In this document: piece after piece, positions 25,498 to 36,510 of the stretch
Layout: each line of letters begins with the position of its first letter
How positions within the stretch are numbered: position 1 is the stretch's first letter
Assembly: GCF_030704535.1 (NCBI RefSeq)
Contig: NC_081811.1
Span: 3,178,501 to 3,242,500 of the forward strand
Length of the DNA: 64,000 nt
From: Vitis vinifera
Lineage: Eukaryota > Streptophyta > Magnoliopsida > Vitales > Vitaceae
Direction: 5' to 3'
The notes under the pieces: generated by a model
Seen by the model: the letters and a program-made list of their open reading frames with translations, nothing else
What the model was told of the DNA's origin: nothing
Databases searched by the model: none
Translations under genes and position numbers: made by a program

Positions 25498-27304
25498 ATG
25501 GGTATGAGATGGAAATGTTTCTATTTCGAAGGAAGTCAAGGTAAAGGCATTGAGATCCCGAAAACTATATCATATAAAGAGTTATTAGAGGTTGTTCATC
25601 ATATTCTGAAGCTAGATCCAACAAATTGTTTTCTTTCAATGAAGTGTGTATTCAATGCCAACATACCCACAAGTCCTATACAACTAACTGATGATGGGGA
25701 TGTGAAATTCTTTATTAGTTTAAATTGTACAAATGGTAAGCTGCCTGTTCCATTGTGCATCACAGTTGAAAAGAGAATTGATAATCACAATCAGAAATCA
25801 ATTTGCAATTCTTATTTCGAATGTCATATGTCTTCTGAGATTGATAAAGAATTGAATGGGGACTCAATGTTGATGCATAAAAGTAGACACATTCATTGTG
25901 ATTTAGTTGAAACTCTTACTGTTGATGGTGAAAATGGACCAAGATTTCAAAATGAGTCACTTGAAGGGTATAAAGTTCATGATTGGAACATGAACGAGAC
26001 TACAATTAATGAGGAGGATTATAGGATGAATACTAACCCTACTAATGATAAGCAAGTGACCCAAATTGGCTCATTCAGAACTGTTTCAGCTCAGAGTGCA
26101 GAAATCTTGACCATGATTGATACAAATGATGGTTTCATACATGACAATCCCACTATAATCGAAGATGTAGCAAATGAAAGACAAAACATGATGCAACAAC
26201 CTATAGTTAGTGGAATTAGTGATGACCATCTAGAAGAGCACCAAATATACTCAAGTAAGAAAGAATTACAAAGGAAGTTGTATATGATGGCTCTGAAAAG
26301 GAAGTTTGAGTTCAAAACAACTAAATCCACTACTAAGTTGTTGCTTGTTGAATGTTTTGATAAAGAATGCAAGTGGCGAGTTCGTGTTACCAAGTTAGGG
26401 GTTTCCAATATGTTTCAAATAATGAAATTCTATTCAACACACACTTGTCGGTTAGATATGATGTCTCGTGACAATCGACATGCAAGTAGTTGGTTGATTG
26501 GTGAGAGTACATAAGTTGTTCCATGATGCTGCCCATGCTTATCGTGTTTCAGAGTTTAATTTTATATTTGGGCAACTAGAGATGATTGACCCAAGAGCAG
26601 TAAGATATTTGATGGATATAGGAGTTGATCAATGGGCATGTTCATATTCTACCGGAAAAAGATATAATATCATGACGACAGGGATCGTTCAAAGCCTTAA
26701 TACTGTGTTGAAAAATGCTAGAGATCTTCTGGTTTTGTAATTGGTTGAAGAATTGAGAAACTTACTTCAAAAATGGTTTGTGACTCATCAACAACAAGCA
26801 ATGTCAATATCAACTGAACTTACCATGTGGGCTGATGGAGAACTTCATTCGAGGTATAATATGTCAGCAACATATCTAGTGGAAGCTATCAACTCCAAGA
26901 AGTGTAATGTTAACTATGTCGGCATTAGTGCTCAAGTGAATTTAGACACTTGTTCATGCACATGTCGACAATTTGATCTTAATCATATTCCATGTGCACA
27001 TGTTATTACTGCTTGTAGATTTTACAACATTTCATGTTACCCTTTGTGCTCCAAGTATTTTACTACTAAAACATTGTTATCTTCATATTCAGAGTGTATT
27101 TATCCAACTGGAAATGAAATAGATTGGGTGGTACCTAATCATATTCATGACAAAGTTGTGTTACCACCTAAAATGAGACACCCAATAGGAAGACCAAGGA
27201 AAGTAAGAATGCCTTTTGGTGGAGAGGGCAAACGCACATCTCGTTGTAGTCAATGTGGTCAATATGGGCATAATCGGAAAACATGCAAACGACCAATCCC
27301 TTGA
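25498..27304 (+). pseudogene. mudrA-like transposase gene, internally deleted
   Basis: The first frame (25498-26514) has the MuDR N-terminal region (KGIEIPKTISYKELLEVV) and the MULE DNA-binding-type block (KKELQRKLYMMALKRKFEF ... ECKWRVRVTK ... STHTCRLDM). The second part (about 26504-27304, other frame) has the post-catalytic region, a SWIM zinc finger (CSCTCRQFDLNHIPCAH, Cys-Cys-Cys-His pattern) and a C-terminal CCHC knuckle (CSQCGQYGHNRKTC). The DDE catalytic segment normally lying between, with the family's VDGTFLKGKY-like and SDRH-like blocks, is missing: the text jumps from SSWLIGES to VHKLFHDAAHAY with a frame change, a loss of roughly 190 codons judged from family memory. An in-frame stop at about 26738 interrupts the rest. 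No active transposase can be made. Confidence 0.9.
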
Positions 27305-27574
27305 TATCATGATAGCTTTGGCACTCTATGAACTTACATGGAATGAAAATTGTAATAGTGAGTTTTTTTGTTTTTTTGGTACCCATGTGAACGGAAATGT
27401 AAGTTACTTTTTTTGTATAAGGTGATAGGATAAGCACATAGATGAATATTGTAATAATGATCCTTTTTTTTTGCATACCCATAGAAATGGAGATATTTGT
27501 TACTTTTGTACATATATGTTATGATGAGTTATGTATAAAGTATGAATGAAAATTGCATGTTTATTCTCAAACTA

Positions 27575-28005
27575 TGGACTCAACTGTTCTCACGTTTATT
27601 GATAAGGAACTTGACAATAATTAAGTTCAGGTTTTGTTTGAGGACTGTAGACTTAACTACCTTCAAGTTTGTACATAAAACAATTTGACAATGGTTAAGT
27701 TCAGGTTTTGTCTAAAGACTATTGACTTAATTGCCTTCAAGTTGATACATAAAACAACTTAACAGTAGTTAAGTTCAGGTTTTGTCTAAAGACTATGGAC
27801 TTAAATACCTTCAAGTTTATATATAAAATAACTTGACAATAATTAAGTTCAGGTTTTGTTTAAAGACTGTGAACTTAACTACCTTCAAGTTTGTACATAA
27901 AACAACTTGACAATAGTTAAGTTCAAGTTTTGCCTAAAGACTGTGGACTTAACTACCTTCAAGTTTGCACACATAACAACTTGACAACAATCAAGTTTAG
28001 TTTAA
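27575..28005. repeat. 74-bp tandem repeat inside the MULE, about five units
   Basis: TTAAGTTCAGGTTTTG or a close variant starts at 27621, 27695, 27769, 27843 and 27917, exactly 74 bases apart, with partial units on either side. Each unit carries CTTAACTACCTTCAAGTT and ACATAAAACAACTTGACAA-like blocks. It lies between the transposase and protease genes, 3' of both. Single unit-like pieces also occur near 29100 and 29250. Confidence 0.93.
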
Positions 28006-28180
28006 AAGGTCAATTGTATACATAACTATTGAACAACATTCATCAAAATATCCAAGTATATATATCAAGTTGTCCAACTACATTTATCAAAATGTCTAAC
28101 TACATATATGACGCTATCCAATTACATATAACAAACCATCCAACTACATTATTAAAATGTGAAATATCAACATGAATTCA

Positions 28181-29003
28181 TTACATAGGCAAGTATTTCA
28201 TATAAAATAACTCTGCTGCCATCTTTTCCGAAAACCAGTCCATTCGAGCACTTGTTAATGACTTCAATGGATGGTTGTGCATTAAGTATTCAACATATTT
28301 GATAACAAACATGCCACAATCACCACTGCATGGTACACAGATAATCAATGTTAGGACTATTATTAAAGATTAAGTGTATAAGATATGAAAGTAAATTTAA
28401 GATCACTTACTCATTTTCCTATTGAGGAATATCTTGCAGTCGTTCAATTTCCCATTCTTGGTAGTTAACTTTTGTGTTACCATGAAACCCATAATATGCT
28501 ATTGCATTTAATATATGCGACAACAATTTGGCTAATGGTTTAATGGCAACTTGCAATCTTGCATTATTATTGATGCCCATCAATGAGTCATATACATATA
28601 TAATCCTTCGATGAAGGTGGACAACTCCTAATACCCAATGACTAGCTCGAACATTGATGGGGACATACACAATGTCAACATCATGCCATTTGACATAATA
28701 AAAAGGTTGCAAACCATTGGCATAATCAATAAGAATGTCATTCTCTGGTAATTTGAATTGGTTCCATTTCTTGCCATGCTTAATCCATCTTGCTTGAGCA
28801 TTTTGCTACATAGAATAAAGTTAACATACATAAATAAATAACCAAGATCATAAAATTCATTATTACAAAAAATTAAAAATGATAACTAAAATTCAAACTA
28901 CACATACCCAAAACATAGTATCCACTGTGGTAAACTTTTGGGAAAAAAGATGAGGATTTTCTATTTGCCACTTCCGGAAAAAGAAGAAGGCAACATCAAT
29001 GTG
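28181..29003 (-). CDS. Ulp1-like cysteine protease (peptidase C48) of the MULE, three visible exons
   Basis: On the minus strand three exons can be read: 29003-28908 (HIDVAFFFFRKWQIENPHLF), 28805 to about 28419 and 28325-28181, with GT-AG borders for the first intron (28907-28806) and an AG acceptor for the last exon. Catalytic residues of the Ulp1 fold are visible in order: His in ASHWVLGVVHL, Asp in IYVYDSL, Cys in GDCGMFVIKYVEYL. Stop at 28183-28181. The exon-2 donor is not certain: a TAG occurs soon after DIPQ, so the splice must lie at or before it. Ulp1 proteases cut SUMO-like modifiers; in MULEs their role is unknown. The N-terminus upstream of 29003 was not resolved. It is convergent with the transposase gene. 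Confidence 0.75.
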
Positions 29004-29950
29004 CTAACAATTACAACCTGTTTATTCTAGTGTTTATTGAAATTTGAAACAAAACCAAACCATTTTGAAATTGCAACCTGTTGACAATGAACTTGATAAC
29101 AGTTAAGTTCAGTTTTTTCTTAACATATATATTTAAATCAAAATTCTAAATATTTTGATAAAATAATTTCATAAAAATTATATTCAAATACATTATAAAT
29201 TCATAACAAATAACTTCATTACACAAAATTTCAAAACCTTTTGATGGTAAACTTGATAGTAGTTAAGTTTAGTTTTTTCTAATCATTCAAATATTGCTTT
29301 AAACCTTGAACTATAACCTCACTGAGAAAATTTTCAACAACTAGATTATCAATTCATGAAAAATAAATTCATAAAAAAAAGGATAATCGATTAAAAGGGA
29401 TAAATTTTTAAAAAAAAATTAAAAATCAAAATTTCAAGTAGAAAATTAATGCTTACTGAATCAGTTGATTTCTTCTCATTTTTTTATGACGATAACGAGG
29501 TTTCAAAACCTTCATTTCTTTCATTTCTCTTTTTTCCCAAAATTTTATACCTCTTTTGTTTCGTATTTTTCATCACCGAATTTTTTTCTTCCTCCATTTT
29601 CATGAACTGAATCAACACATAATATCAGAAAGATGAAAAATAGGGTTTGATTTAAAAAAAATAAAAGGAACCAAAATAAGACACTTAGGGTTTCTTCTCA
29701 TTTCATGGATGAAGATTCATATGTATAGTTCAAAAAACTGAAATCAAAGAATGAAACAATGAAACTTACTCTTTGTTTTTTCCTTGTGTTGTGTTGCTTT
29801 TTTGTTATCTTGCAATAAACGGAAAAGTCCTTCGTGATTTCTTTCTTGCAGGTTAACAGATGAAACAAATGAGTTTGCAGGGTAAGGAAGAGACACAGCA
29901 TAGGGGAAAATTGGAGTTGGAGGGAAAATGGGCTGAAAAGATAGTTGAGA

Positions 29951-30050
29951 GGGTATTTTTGTCCGAGTTGGGTCATTTTTGAGACTTAAATAAGTGGGGG
30001 GTTAGTTTTACAATATTGAGGGATTTTTGTCCTTTTTAATCGGTTATCCC
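29951..30050 (-). repeat. Right terminal inverted repeat of the MULE
   Basis: Reverse complement of the left repeat with scattered substitutions; followed directly by TTTTATATA, the target duplication. Confidence 0.9.
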
Positions 30051-30169
30051 TTTTATATATGGTTTTGATGTTACCCATAACCAAAATCAATTATTGTACT
30101 CATTTAAATGGAAAATATTGAAGTGGGATCGAGAATTAATTGTGGTTACATTTGTTTTCTATGACGTGA
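30051..30169. other. Left-arm host DNA between the two insertions
   Basis: About 110 bases of host sequence, bounded by TTTTATATA (30051-30059, right target copy of the MULE) and ATGACGTGA (30161-30169, left target copy of the next element). It matches the right arm at about 50768-50811 plus 51312-51377; the right arm has 500 extra bases in the middle. Confidence 0.85.
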
Positions 30170-30600
30170 GGATTTTTTTATAAGAGTACAATAGTTTTAA
30201 AAAATAATTCATAAATTATCGTAGTAAGAAAAATAATTCCAAATGTACAACAGTTTTTGTCCAAGTAGGAAAGAGGAAATAAATTGGAAATGAAAAAGTA
30301 TCTCTTCAAAAGACGATTTAAAAAATAAAAAAAAAAATCAAAAGACGATTTAAAAAATATATATATAAAAAAATCATCTTTCCAAGACACTATTTCAAAG
30401 TAGAAATAAATGAAATTAGAAATCGTCTCTTAAAGAAACAATTTTCAAAAAATAAAAAAATTAAAAAGTGAGAAATCGTCTCTTCAAGAGACAATTTTAA
30501 AAAAATAAAAAATAAAACTAAGTGATAAATTGTTTCTTAAAGAAACCATTTGCACAAAAAAAATGTATGTGGGAAATCATCTCTTGAAAAGACGATTTCC
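30170..30600 (+). repeat. Left long terminal inverted repeat with AAATCGTCTCTT sub-repeats
   Basis: Contains repeated modules built on AAATCGTCTCTTnAAGAGAC and AATT, themselves near-palindromes of about 25 bases separated by A-rich spacers. The order of modules mirrors 39180-39610. Confidence 0.85.
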
Positions 30601-33273
30601 AAGATCCAAAATGATTTAGATGATTGGAAGTTACCCAAGGTGTCTAATCAAGAAATTTATAAGAAATGAACCTTTAAGTTCTTCATAGATTATACCATCA
30701 AGACCTCTGAAATGTCAGTCAGTTTAGAACAAGACGACCAAGTCATAAGACTTCTAGATAACAGATCCGTTGAAAAACATAAGAAAGATGGCTATAATTT
30801 CATACACTTTGGTATGATTCAAGTAGCAGCTAAGCCTTTGACAAGATTAGGTTTAAACACCTCTATTGTCATGTGTTTAAGGGATAATAGGCATCTCGAA
30901 TATCGAGATTCTATTATAGGCGCAGTCCAAGCTGGACTGAATGATGGCCCAGTTTATTTCCAGTGCTATCCTAACTTCACAGTTAGAATAAGAGATGCAG
31001 ACATCTTAGATTCCGTTGTCCTGCATATTAAGACCCATGGCTTTAAGATCAAACCAGGAAACAGTCTTGTTTCAATCATAACCAGGTTTGCCTATAAGAG
31101 CATGAACACAAGCGTTGGATCTGGGGCTCTTTGCACCAGTCCTAAAGGTGAGACCACTTACTTTCACTCAGATATGTTAGATAAGTCAGATTTCATCATC
31201 CCCAAGAAGATATTGTGGAAAGATGTTGATTTTCCTGAAAATTGGCATTTTGCTAATGCTGTTCCAGCCATAGCACAACGTTCGGAAAGTATTGAACAAA
31301 TAGTTCAATATCCTGATGGAGGAGGAGAACTGGTCTTCTCCAAATCTTTCAGACACTCCAGCAGCCCTAGAGTTTCTGTTTATGAACCCTCTAGAGCTTC
31401 AAGCTCTTCCATCCCAGTTAGAACCACTAGAGAAGAAGAAGGATCCAGCTCAGGAAACCCTAAGAACATTAAGCTAACTGGTGTGAGAAGTCACATCAAC
31501 GTGGCTAGACCATTTTACTCTGAGGAAAATGAGTCTACTCAGGAATCCCAACAGGATGAGTCCCCTGTTATGTCTTCTACCTATTCCCAGATGATTAACA
31601 CAATAAGCCTAAGTGTTGAGGACTTTGAGATCAACAAGGATCTCTTAAGAAAGGACTTCTATTTTGAAGTCAATAAGCAAAGAAATGATTGGTTCTTTAG
31701 CACTGTCCCTAAGGTCATTAGAACCATTTACCAAGAAGAATTCTATGCCTACTTAAGACAAGAAAAGAAAAATATTAAGTTTTGGATTTGGTTTGAACTC
31801 TTCAAACAAGAGGAATATCCAGATTATCCTTATAAGCGTGTTAATAACACGAAGAGCACTGAGTCCTTTGAATTTTCTAAGGAATTCCAAGAAAATCCCC
31901 AAATCAACCAAGCCTTTGTTGATAGGATTAATCAGAAGATTAAGGATAATCTTGTTGCCCCTTTGACTGTTCAGCCTGATAAGAGAATCAATATGGTTAA
32001 AGGTGATATTAGTTCAGAAGAAGAAGTTGATGAACTAATTAAGATGTTTGAGGAACCCCATAATCAAATTATTAACAACTTGGAAACCTTTAAGACTAGG
32101 AATTACTATCCTAGGCCTACTTTTCCTGACATGCAATTTGAGGAAAGAAATCAGTATACTCAAGCCTCATACACCAGTGGTATTATCTATGAATGGAACA
32201 TAGACGGTATGACCGAGTATAACATACTCACCAAGCTTCAAGAAATGACCATGGTTAGTACAGCCTATAAATTAAACAATAGACTGCCAGATCATGCTGT
32301 AGCTCAAACCATTGTTGTTGGGTTTACAGGACAGCTTAAGGGTTGGTGGGATAATTATCTCACTTTTGATGATAGAAATAGTATCCTTAAAGCCTATAGG
32401 ATTAATGAGAGTAATGAAGTGGTTAAAGACGAAGATGGCCAAGATATTGAGGATGCAGTGGCTACTTTAATCTACTCAATATCCAAACACTTCATTGGAG
32501 ATCCTGCAAAAATTAAGGATAAAACTGCAGATCTCTTAACCAACCTTAAGTGTCCCAAGCTTCATGATTTTAGGTGGTATAAGGAAGTCTTCCTAACCAA
32601 AGTCATGCTAAGGTCAGATTGTAACCAGTCTTTTTGGAAAGAAAAATTCATCTCAGGTTTACCCAAGCTTTTCTCTGAGAGAATTAGGATCAAGATAAGG
32701 GAACAGTATAACGGTCAAATCCCTTATGATAAGCTAACCTATGGTGAGATTATAAGCATTGTCACAGCTGAAGGGATTAAGTTGTGCAATGACTTCAAGC
32801 TTAAGCAACAAATGAAGAATGAACAAAAAATCTACAAGAATGAATTTGGATCATTCTGTAGCCAGTTTGGTTTCAGCCAAAAAGAAACTATGCCTCCCTC
32901 TAAGCAAAAACCAAGCAGAAAGCCTAGCAAAGATAAGTTTTACCACAGTAAGAGAGGTACCTATGACAACTATAGGATGAATGATACTAAGCAGTCAAGG
33001 CACGTCCAAAGAAGGGTCAACAAAGATACCCAGAAAAAGATAGAAACTCCTTTAGACGTCAAGCCAATTATCTGTTTTAAATGTGGCAAAGTTGGCCATT
33101 ATAAGAAAGATTGTAGAGTTAAGCAAAAGATTAATAACTTAAGTGTCTCAGATGACCTAAAAAATATGCTTTGTAAGGTAATGTTAAACTCCTCAGATTC
33201 TGAATCAAGGACTGATTCAGATAATGAAGATGATATTAATCAACTAGATAGCAGTGGCGATGTTTCTAGCTAA
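30601..33273 (+). pseudogene. Fossil movement protein / coat protein region of the pararetrovirus
   Basis: The first part has the 30K-type movement protein style (GLNTSIVMCLRDNRH, followed by FQCYPNFTVRIRDADILDS). The later part has a capsid-like domain rich in Lys/Asp (KLHDFRWYKEVFLTKVMLRS) and one zinc knuckle near its end. Both belong to one fossil polyprotein region. Confidence 0.75.
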
Positions 33274-33651
33274 TCTTCTAGTGACCAAGATGTTTGTATT
33301 AAGGGTAATTGTAATTGCTGTCCTAAAACCATAAATGTCATAAGCCAAGATCAGGAATTCATCCTAGATACTTTAAGAAAAGTTGAAGATGAAAAGACTA
33401 AGCAAAATCTTTATGAAGTTTTTAAGAAATCTGTTGTTAAGGTAGAAGCCAAGAAGACTGTTAATCCTTATAACCTTAACGATATCTTAAACAGGTTTGA
33501 CCAGTAGTCTCCCAAGGATGTCAGCATTAAGGAACTTCATGAAGAAGTTAAGCAGCATAAAAAGGAGATTAAGGAGTTAAGACAATTCATAAGTCTAGGT
33601 CTCTCTGATCTCCAAGATCAAATCAATAGAATTGGAAACCAAGAAATCCAT

Positions 33652-34400
33652 ATGGATATTCCAGAATCTTCTCATGTTAATGATAATGAGACAGATACTT
33701 TTTTGAATACTGTGAGTAGGGTTATCTTCCAGAGGTGGGAAGTCTCCCTTACTATAGTAGTCAAAGATAAATTTGTCTTTGATATTATTGCTTTGATTGA
33801 TTCAGGAGCAGCTGAAAATTGCCTTCAAGAAGGTCTTGTACCTATTCCTTTATGCGAAGAGACTGGTCAGTCTCTATTTGGAGCCAATGGCAAAAGACTT
33901 GTCATTAAGTATAAATTAACAGATGTTCATATCCGTAACCATGACGTCTGTATTAAGCAAACCTTTATCCTTGTTAAGGATCTTAATGAAAAAGCCCTTC
34001 TAGGAATACCTTTCTTAAGCTCTATTTATTCCTTGTGGGTAGATAACCAAGGTATAAGAACTAAGCTTTTTGATAAGGAAATTCTTTTTGAATTTGCTAA
34101 TCCAACTGTAAGCATCACTCCTTTTAACCAAGAAATTAACCTTGTTGGGTTAGATGTCCCAAGTAAGCTAATAGGCAACCAGTTCATGCATAATGACATT
34201 TTAAGCATTTCTTTATGCATTTCAAAATTTCAAATTGGGATTTTGAATCAAGAATTTTTATTAAAAATTATTTTCAAAGATTTTGAAACAATTAAATATA
34301 TAACTTTTAAGTATGAGTTAATTAACTGGTATATTATTTTAAAATCTAAGTTTCAAAGTTACTTTATTAAAGGAGATTATTTCAACCCTAATCAGCTATC
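33652..34400 (+). pseudogene. Fossil aspartic-protease-like region of the pararetrovirus
   Basis: A retropepsin-like active-site motif (ALIDSGAAENCL) is followed about 70 residues later by KALLGIPFL, the usual spacing and flap partner of this fold. Lies downstream of the coat-protein region as in caulimovirid polyproteins. Confidence 0.7.
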
Positions 34401-34429
34401 TCGTGAATTTTGCAGGGTTCATGAGATCA

Positions 34430-35790
34430 TGGCCCCTAAAAAGAATTCCCAAGCTTCTAGCTCTCAAAAACCCCAATCCAGTCAAGCTAACCAATCTCCT
34501 TCTACCCATAAAATGCTTTGGAGTCAACAAGTTGAAGAGGAAGAAGCATAACTTTTGGCAAAGCTTCATTCTTCTAAACCTATGCATGAATCCAGCCATA
34601 TGTCTAACAAAATGTTGACCTTATACTATGATCCTTCTGATCATTCTAAACCAGTTAAGGCAACACAATATCCAGCTACCTCAGGGTCTCAGACCTTTAA
34701 GCAGGTTACTATGGCTAATCCATCTCAAAAGGAATTAGCAACAAGCTCTTCTTTTTCAAGCAAACAAATTGTGGTGGCTGCCAACCCCACACCTCTTTCA
34801 ACAAAATCAAGATATTGGCAAAATGATTTAAATCAATCTCTTTTAGTTATTGAAAGAGAATTTTTCTCTGAAAACCCCAGAGAGATTGCTGCAAAAGCAT
34901 TTCAAGAAAATTTTCATTATCCCTCTGGTGATATTTTAAAAACAAGAGAGTTTTATGAAGCAGTCCTTATAGAGACTGGTTCTGTTAAGATTAAGCATAA
35001 CGCTGATAAATTCAGCAATATGGGCTTGGCATTCTCCACCTGCCATATCTATAAGATCCTTACAGTCAAGCAATAGGGTGGAAATCCTAATCTTTCAAGG
35101 GAATTTTCTGAACCATCTAAGCCAAGGTTTTTTAATTATTGGGATTATCAGAGAGCATGGTTTAATGCTTTTCTGATCCAGAATAGGGACTTCCATCATT
35201 CATGGATGTTCTATTTTCCTTCTAAGAACTAGCTTTCCTCTTTCCCATTTTGGTTCTACAGTTGGTGGACTTATTATGGTCTAACTATTAAGATTCTTCC
35301 TAAGCCCATTCTGGATGGCTTTGAGCTATTCAGAAGTTCTTTTAATATTCCCAGAGAACTTTCAGCTTTTCCCTCTTTACTATTCTTTTTCAGCAATTTT
35401 GGCCTGGCTTGGATAGTCCAGTGGGACTATATTATTATTACAGACGAAACAGCAGCCTTTCCATCTCTGGGAAGGACTTTTAAAACTAAATGGTGGGATG
35501 CATTGAAAAATGATGCATCTACTGATGCAGTCAAGCAGTATTTCCTTAAGAACCCCTCACAAATCTCAGCCAGTGATGATATGTCTCAGTTTCTCCTTAA
35601 AAAGCAACAGTTACAAGCCATGCTCGCAGCAGCTAAGACCCCTCAAGATTTCCAGAAAATCCTTGAAGAAGGAAGCTCAAGTTTCTCCCAAGAAAATTCT
35701 TATGCAGAGTATGATGATTCAACAAGCTACCTTCCAAACAATGGTGATGACTGTGAAGGAATCCTTCCTCCAATAAGAAGATCTAAGTAA
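34430..35790 (+). pseudogene. Fossil downstream reading region of the pararetrovirus, function unknown
   Basis: Ser/Gln-rich beginning (ASSSQKPQSSQANQS), then an aromatic-rich middle and a Lys/Gln/Ala-rich helical end (LLKKQQLQAMLAAAKTPQDF). It may correspond to the second reading frame that florendoviruses carry; that is from memory of the family and unverified. Broken. Confidence 0.5.
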
Positions 35791-35799
35791 ATCATCAGC

Positions 35800-36480
35800 C
35801 TTTTGTCTTCCATCAAGAATATTTTACAAGCTTTGCAGTTTCTGTTCCAAAAACAGCAAGCATGTGTCTACACAGCAGCCTGCCAGAAGTCTTCTCAGCC
35901 AAAAGAGGGTTTTTCGGGGGATTTCGGTATAAAAGTGAATCTTACTATTCACTATTCACTATTCAAGCACGGGTCTACTATTCATGGTTACTATTCAAGA
36001 TTCTTTTTTTGCCTATTTAAGGAGGCTTGGTCCTCATTTGTAAGCACGTTCAATTTAGGCTCCTATGCTCTCCCTTCTCTCTTCTTTCTCTCTCATCATG
36101 TAACCCTTTCAAGCTTTCAAAGCTTTCTTCAAGCTTTCCTACCTTTGTCCATTATAAGATATTTCTCCTTATGTATAATATAAGTATGTTTTGATTACCT
36201 CCTATATGGATGGTTTTTAATTAAGTTTTATTTTCATTTTATTTTATGTTCTTATACCTCCTACATGATGGTTTTAATTAAGTTTTGTTTTTAAGTTTAT
36301 GTTTTTATTTTATACCGCCTACATGGTCGGTTTTAAGCTTATTATGAACTAACAAGTTTTTGGGTCCTTCTCTTTAAATTTCATTGTTGGATATCTTTTG
36401 TATTTTCTAACCCTCTTCTTTGTTTTGAATCATGGCATAATTCCTGTTTTCATTGCACATGACCTTGTCCTGGGTGTCTA
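35800..36480 (+). promoter_or_regulatory. Control region of the pararetrovirus fossil
   Basis: A TATTTAAGGA box near 36016, CT-rich leader and repeated CCTCCTACATGG-like blocks (about 36200-36330) precede the primer site. This resembles a caulimovirid promoter and polyadenylation zone. Confidence 0.5.
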
Positions 36481-36492
36481 TGGTATCAGAGC
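36481..36492 (+). other. Primer-binding site (tRNA-Met type) of the pararetrovirus
   Basis: TGGTATCAGAGC is the standard complement of plant initiator tRNA-Met used by caulimovirids and many plant retroelements. It marks the start point of the viral map. Confidence 0.8.
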
Positions 36493-36510
36493 CATGTGGG
36501 AGGGAAGTTG

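Larger units (their letters stand above)
24318..30050 (+). mobile_element. Kaonashi-type MULE (Mutator-like transposon with Ulp1-like gene), 5733 bp
   Basis: Terminal inverted repeats of about 100 bp (24318-24417 and 29951-30050) both begin GGGATAAC and share blocks such as ACAAAAATCCCT and AAACTAACCCCCCACTT at about 85% identity. A perfect 9-bp target duplication TTTTATATA flanks the element (24309-24317, 30051-30059); 9 bp is typical of MULEs. The mirror arm has a single copy of this site at 51369-51377 and no element. Inside are a mudrA-like gene on + (internally deleted), a 74-bp tandem array, and an Ulp1-type protease gene on -. This gene pair is the arrangement known from Kaonashi/KI-type MULEs. 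The element is young relative to the inverted duplication. Confidence 0.93.

Noticed and set aside
27575-28005. CRISPR-like array
   Set aside because: Direct 74-bp units without unique spacers, in a plant transposon; it is an ordinary tandem repeat.
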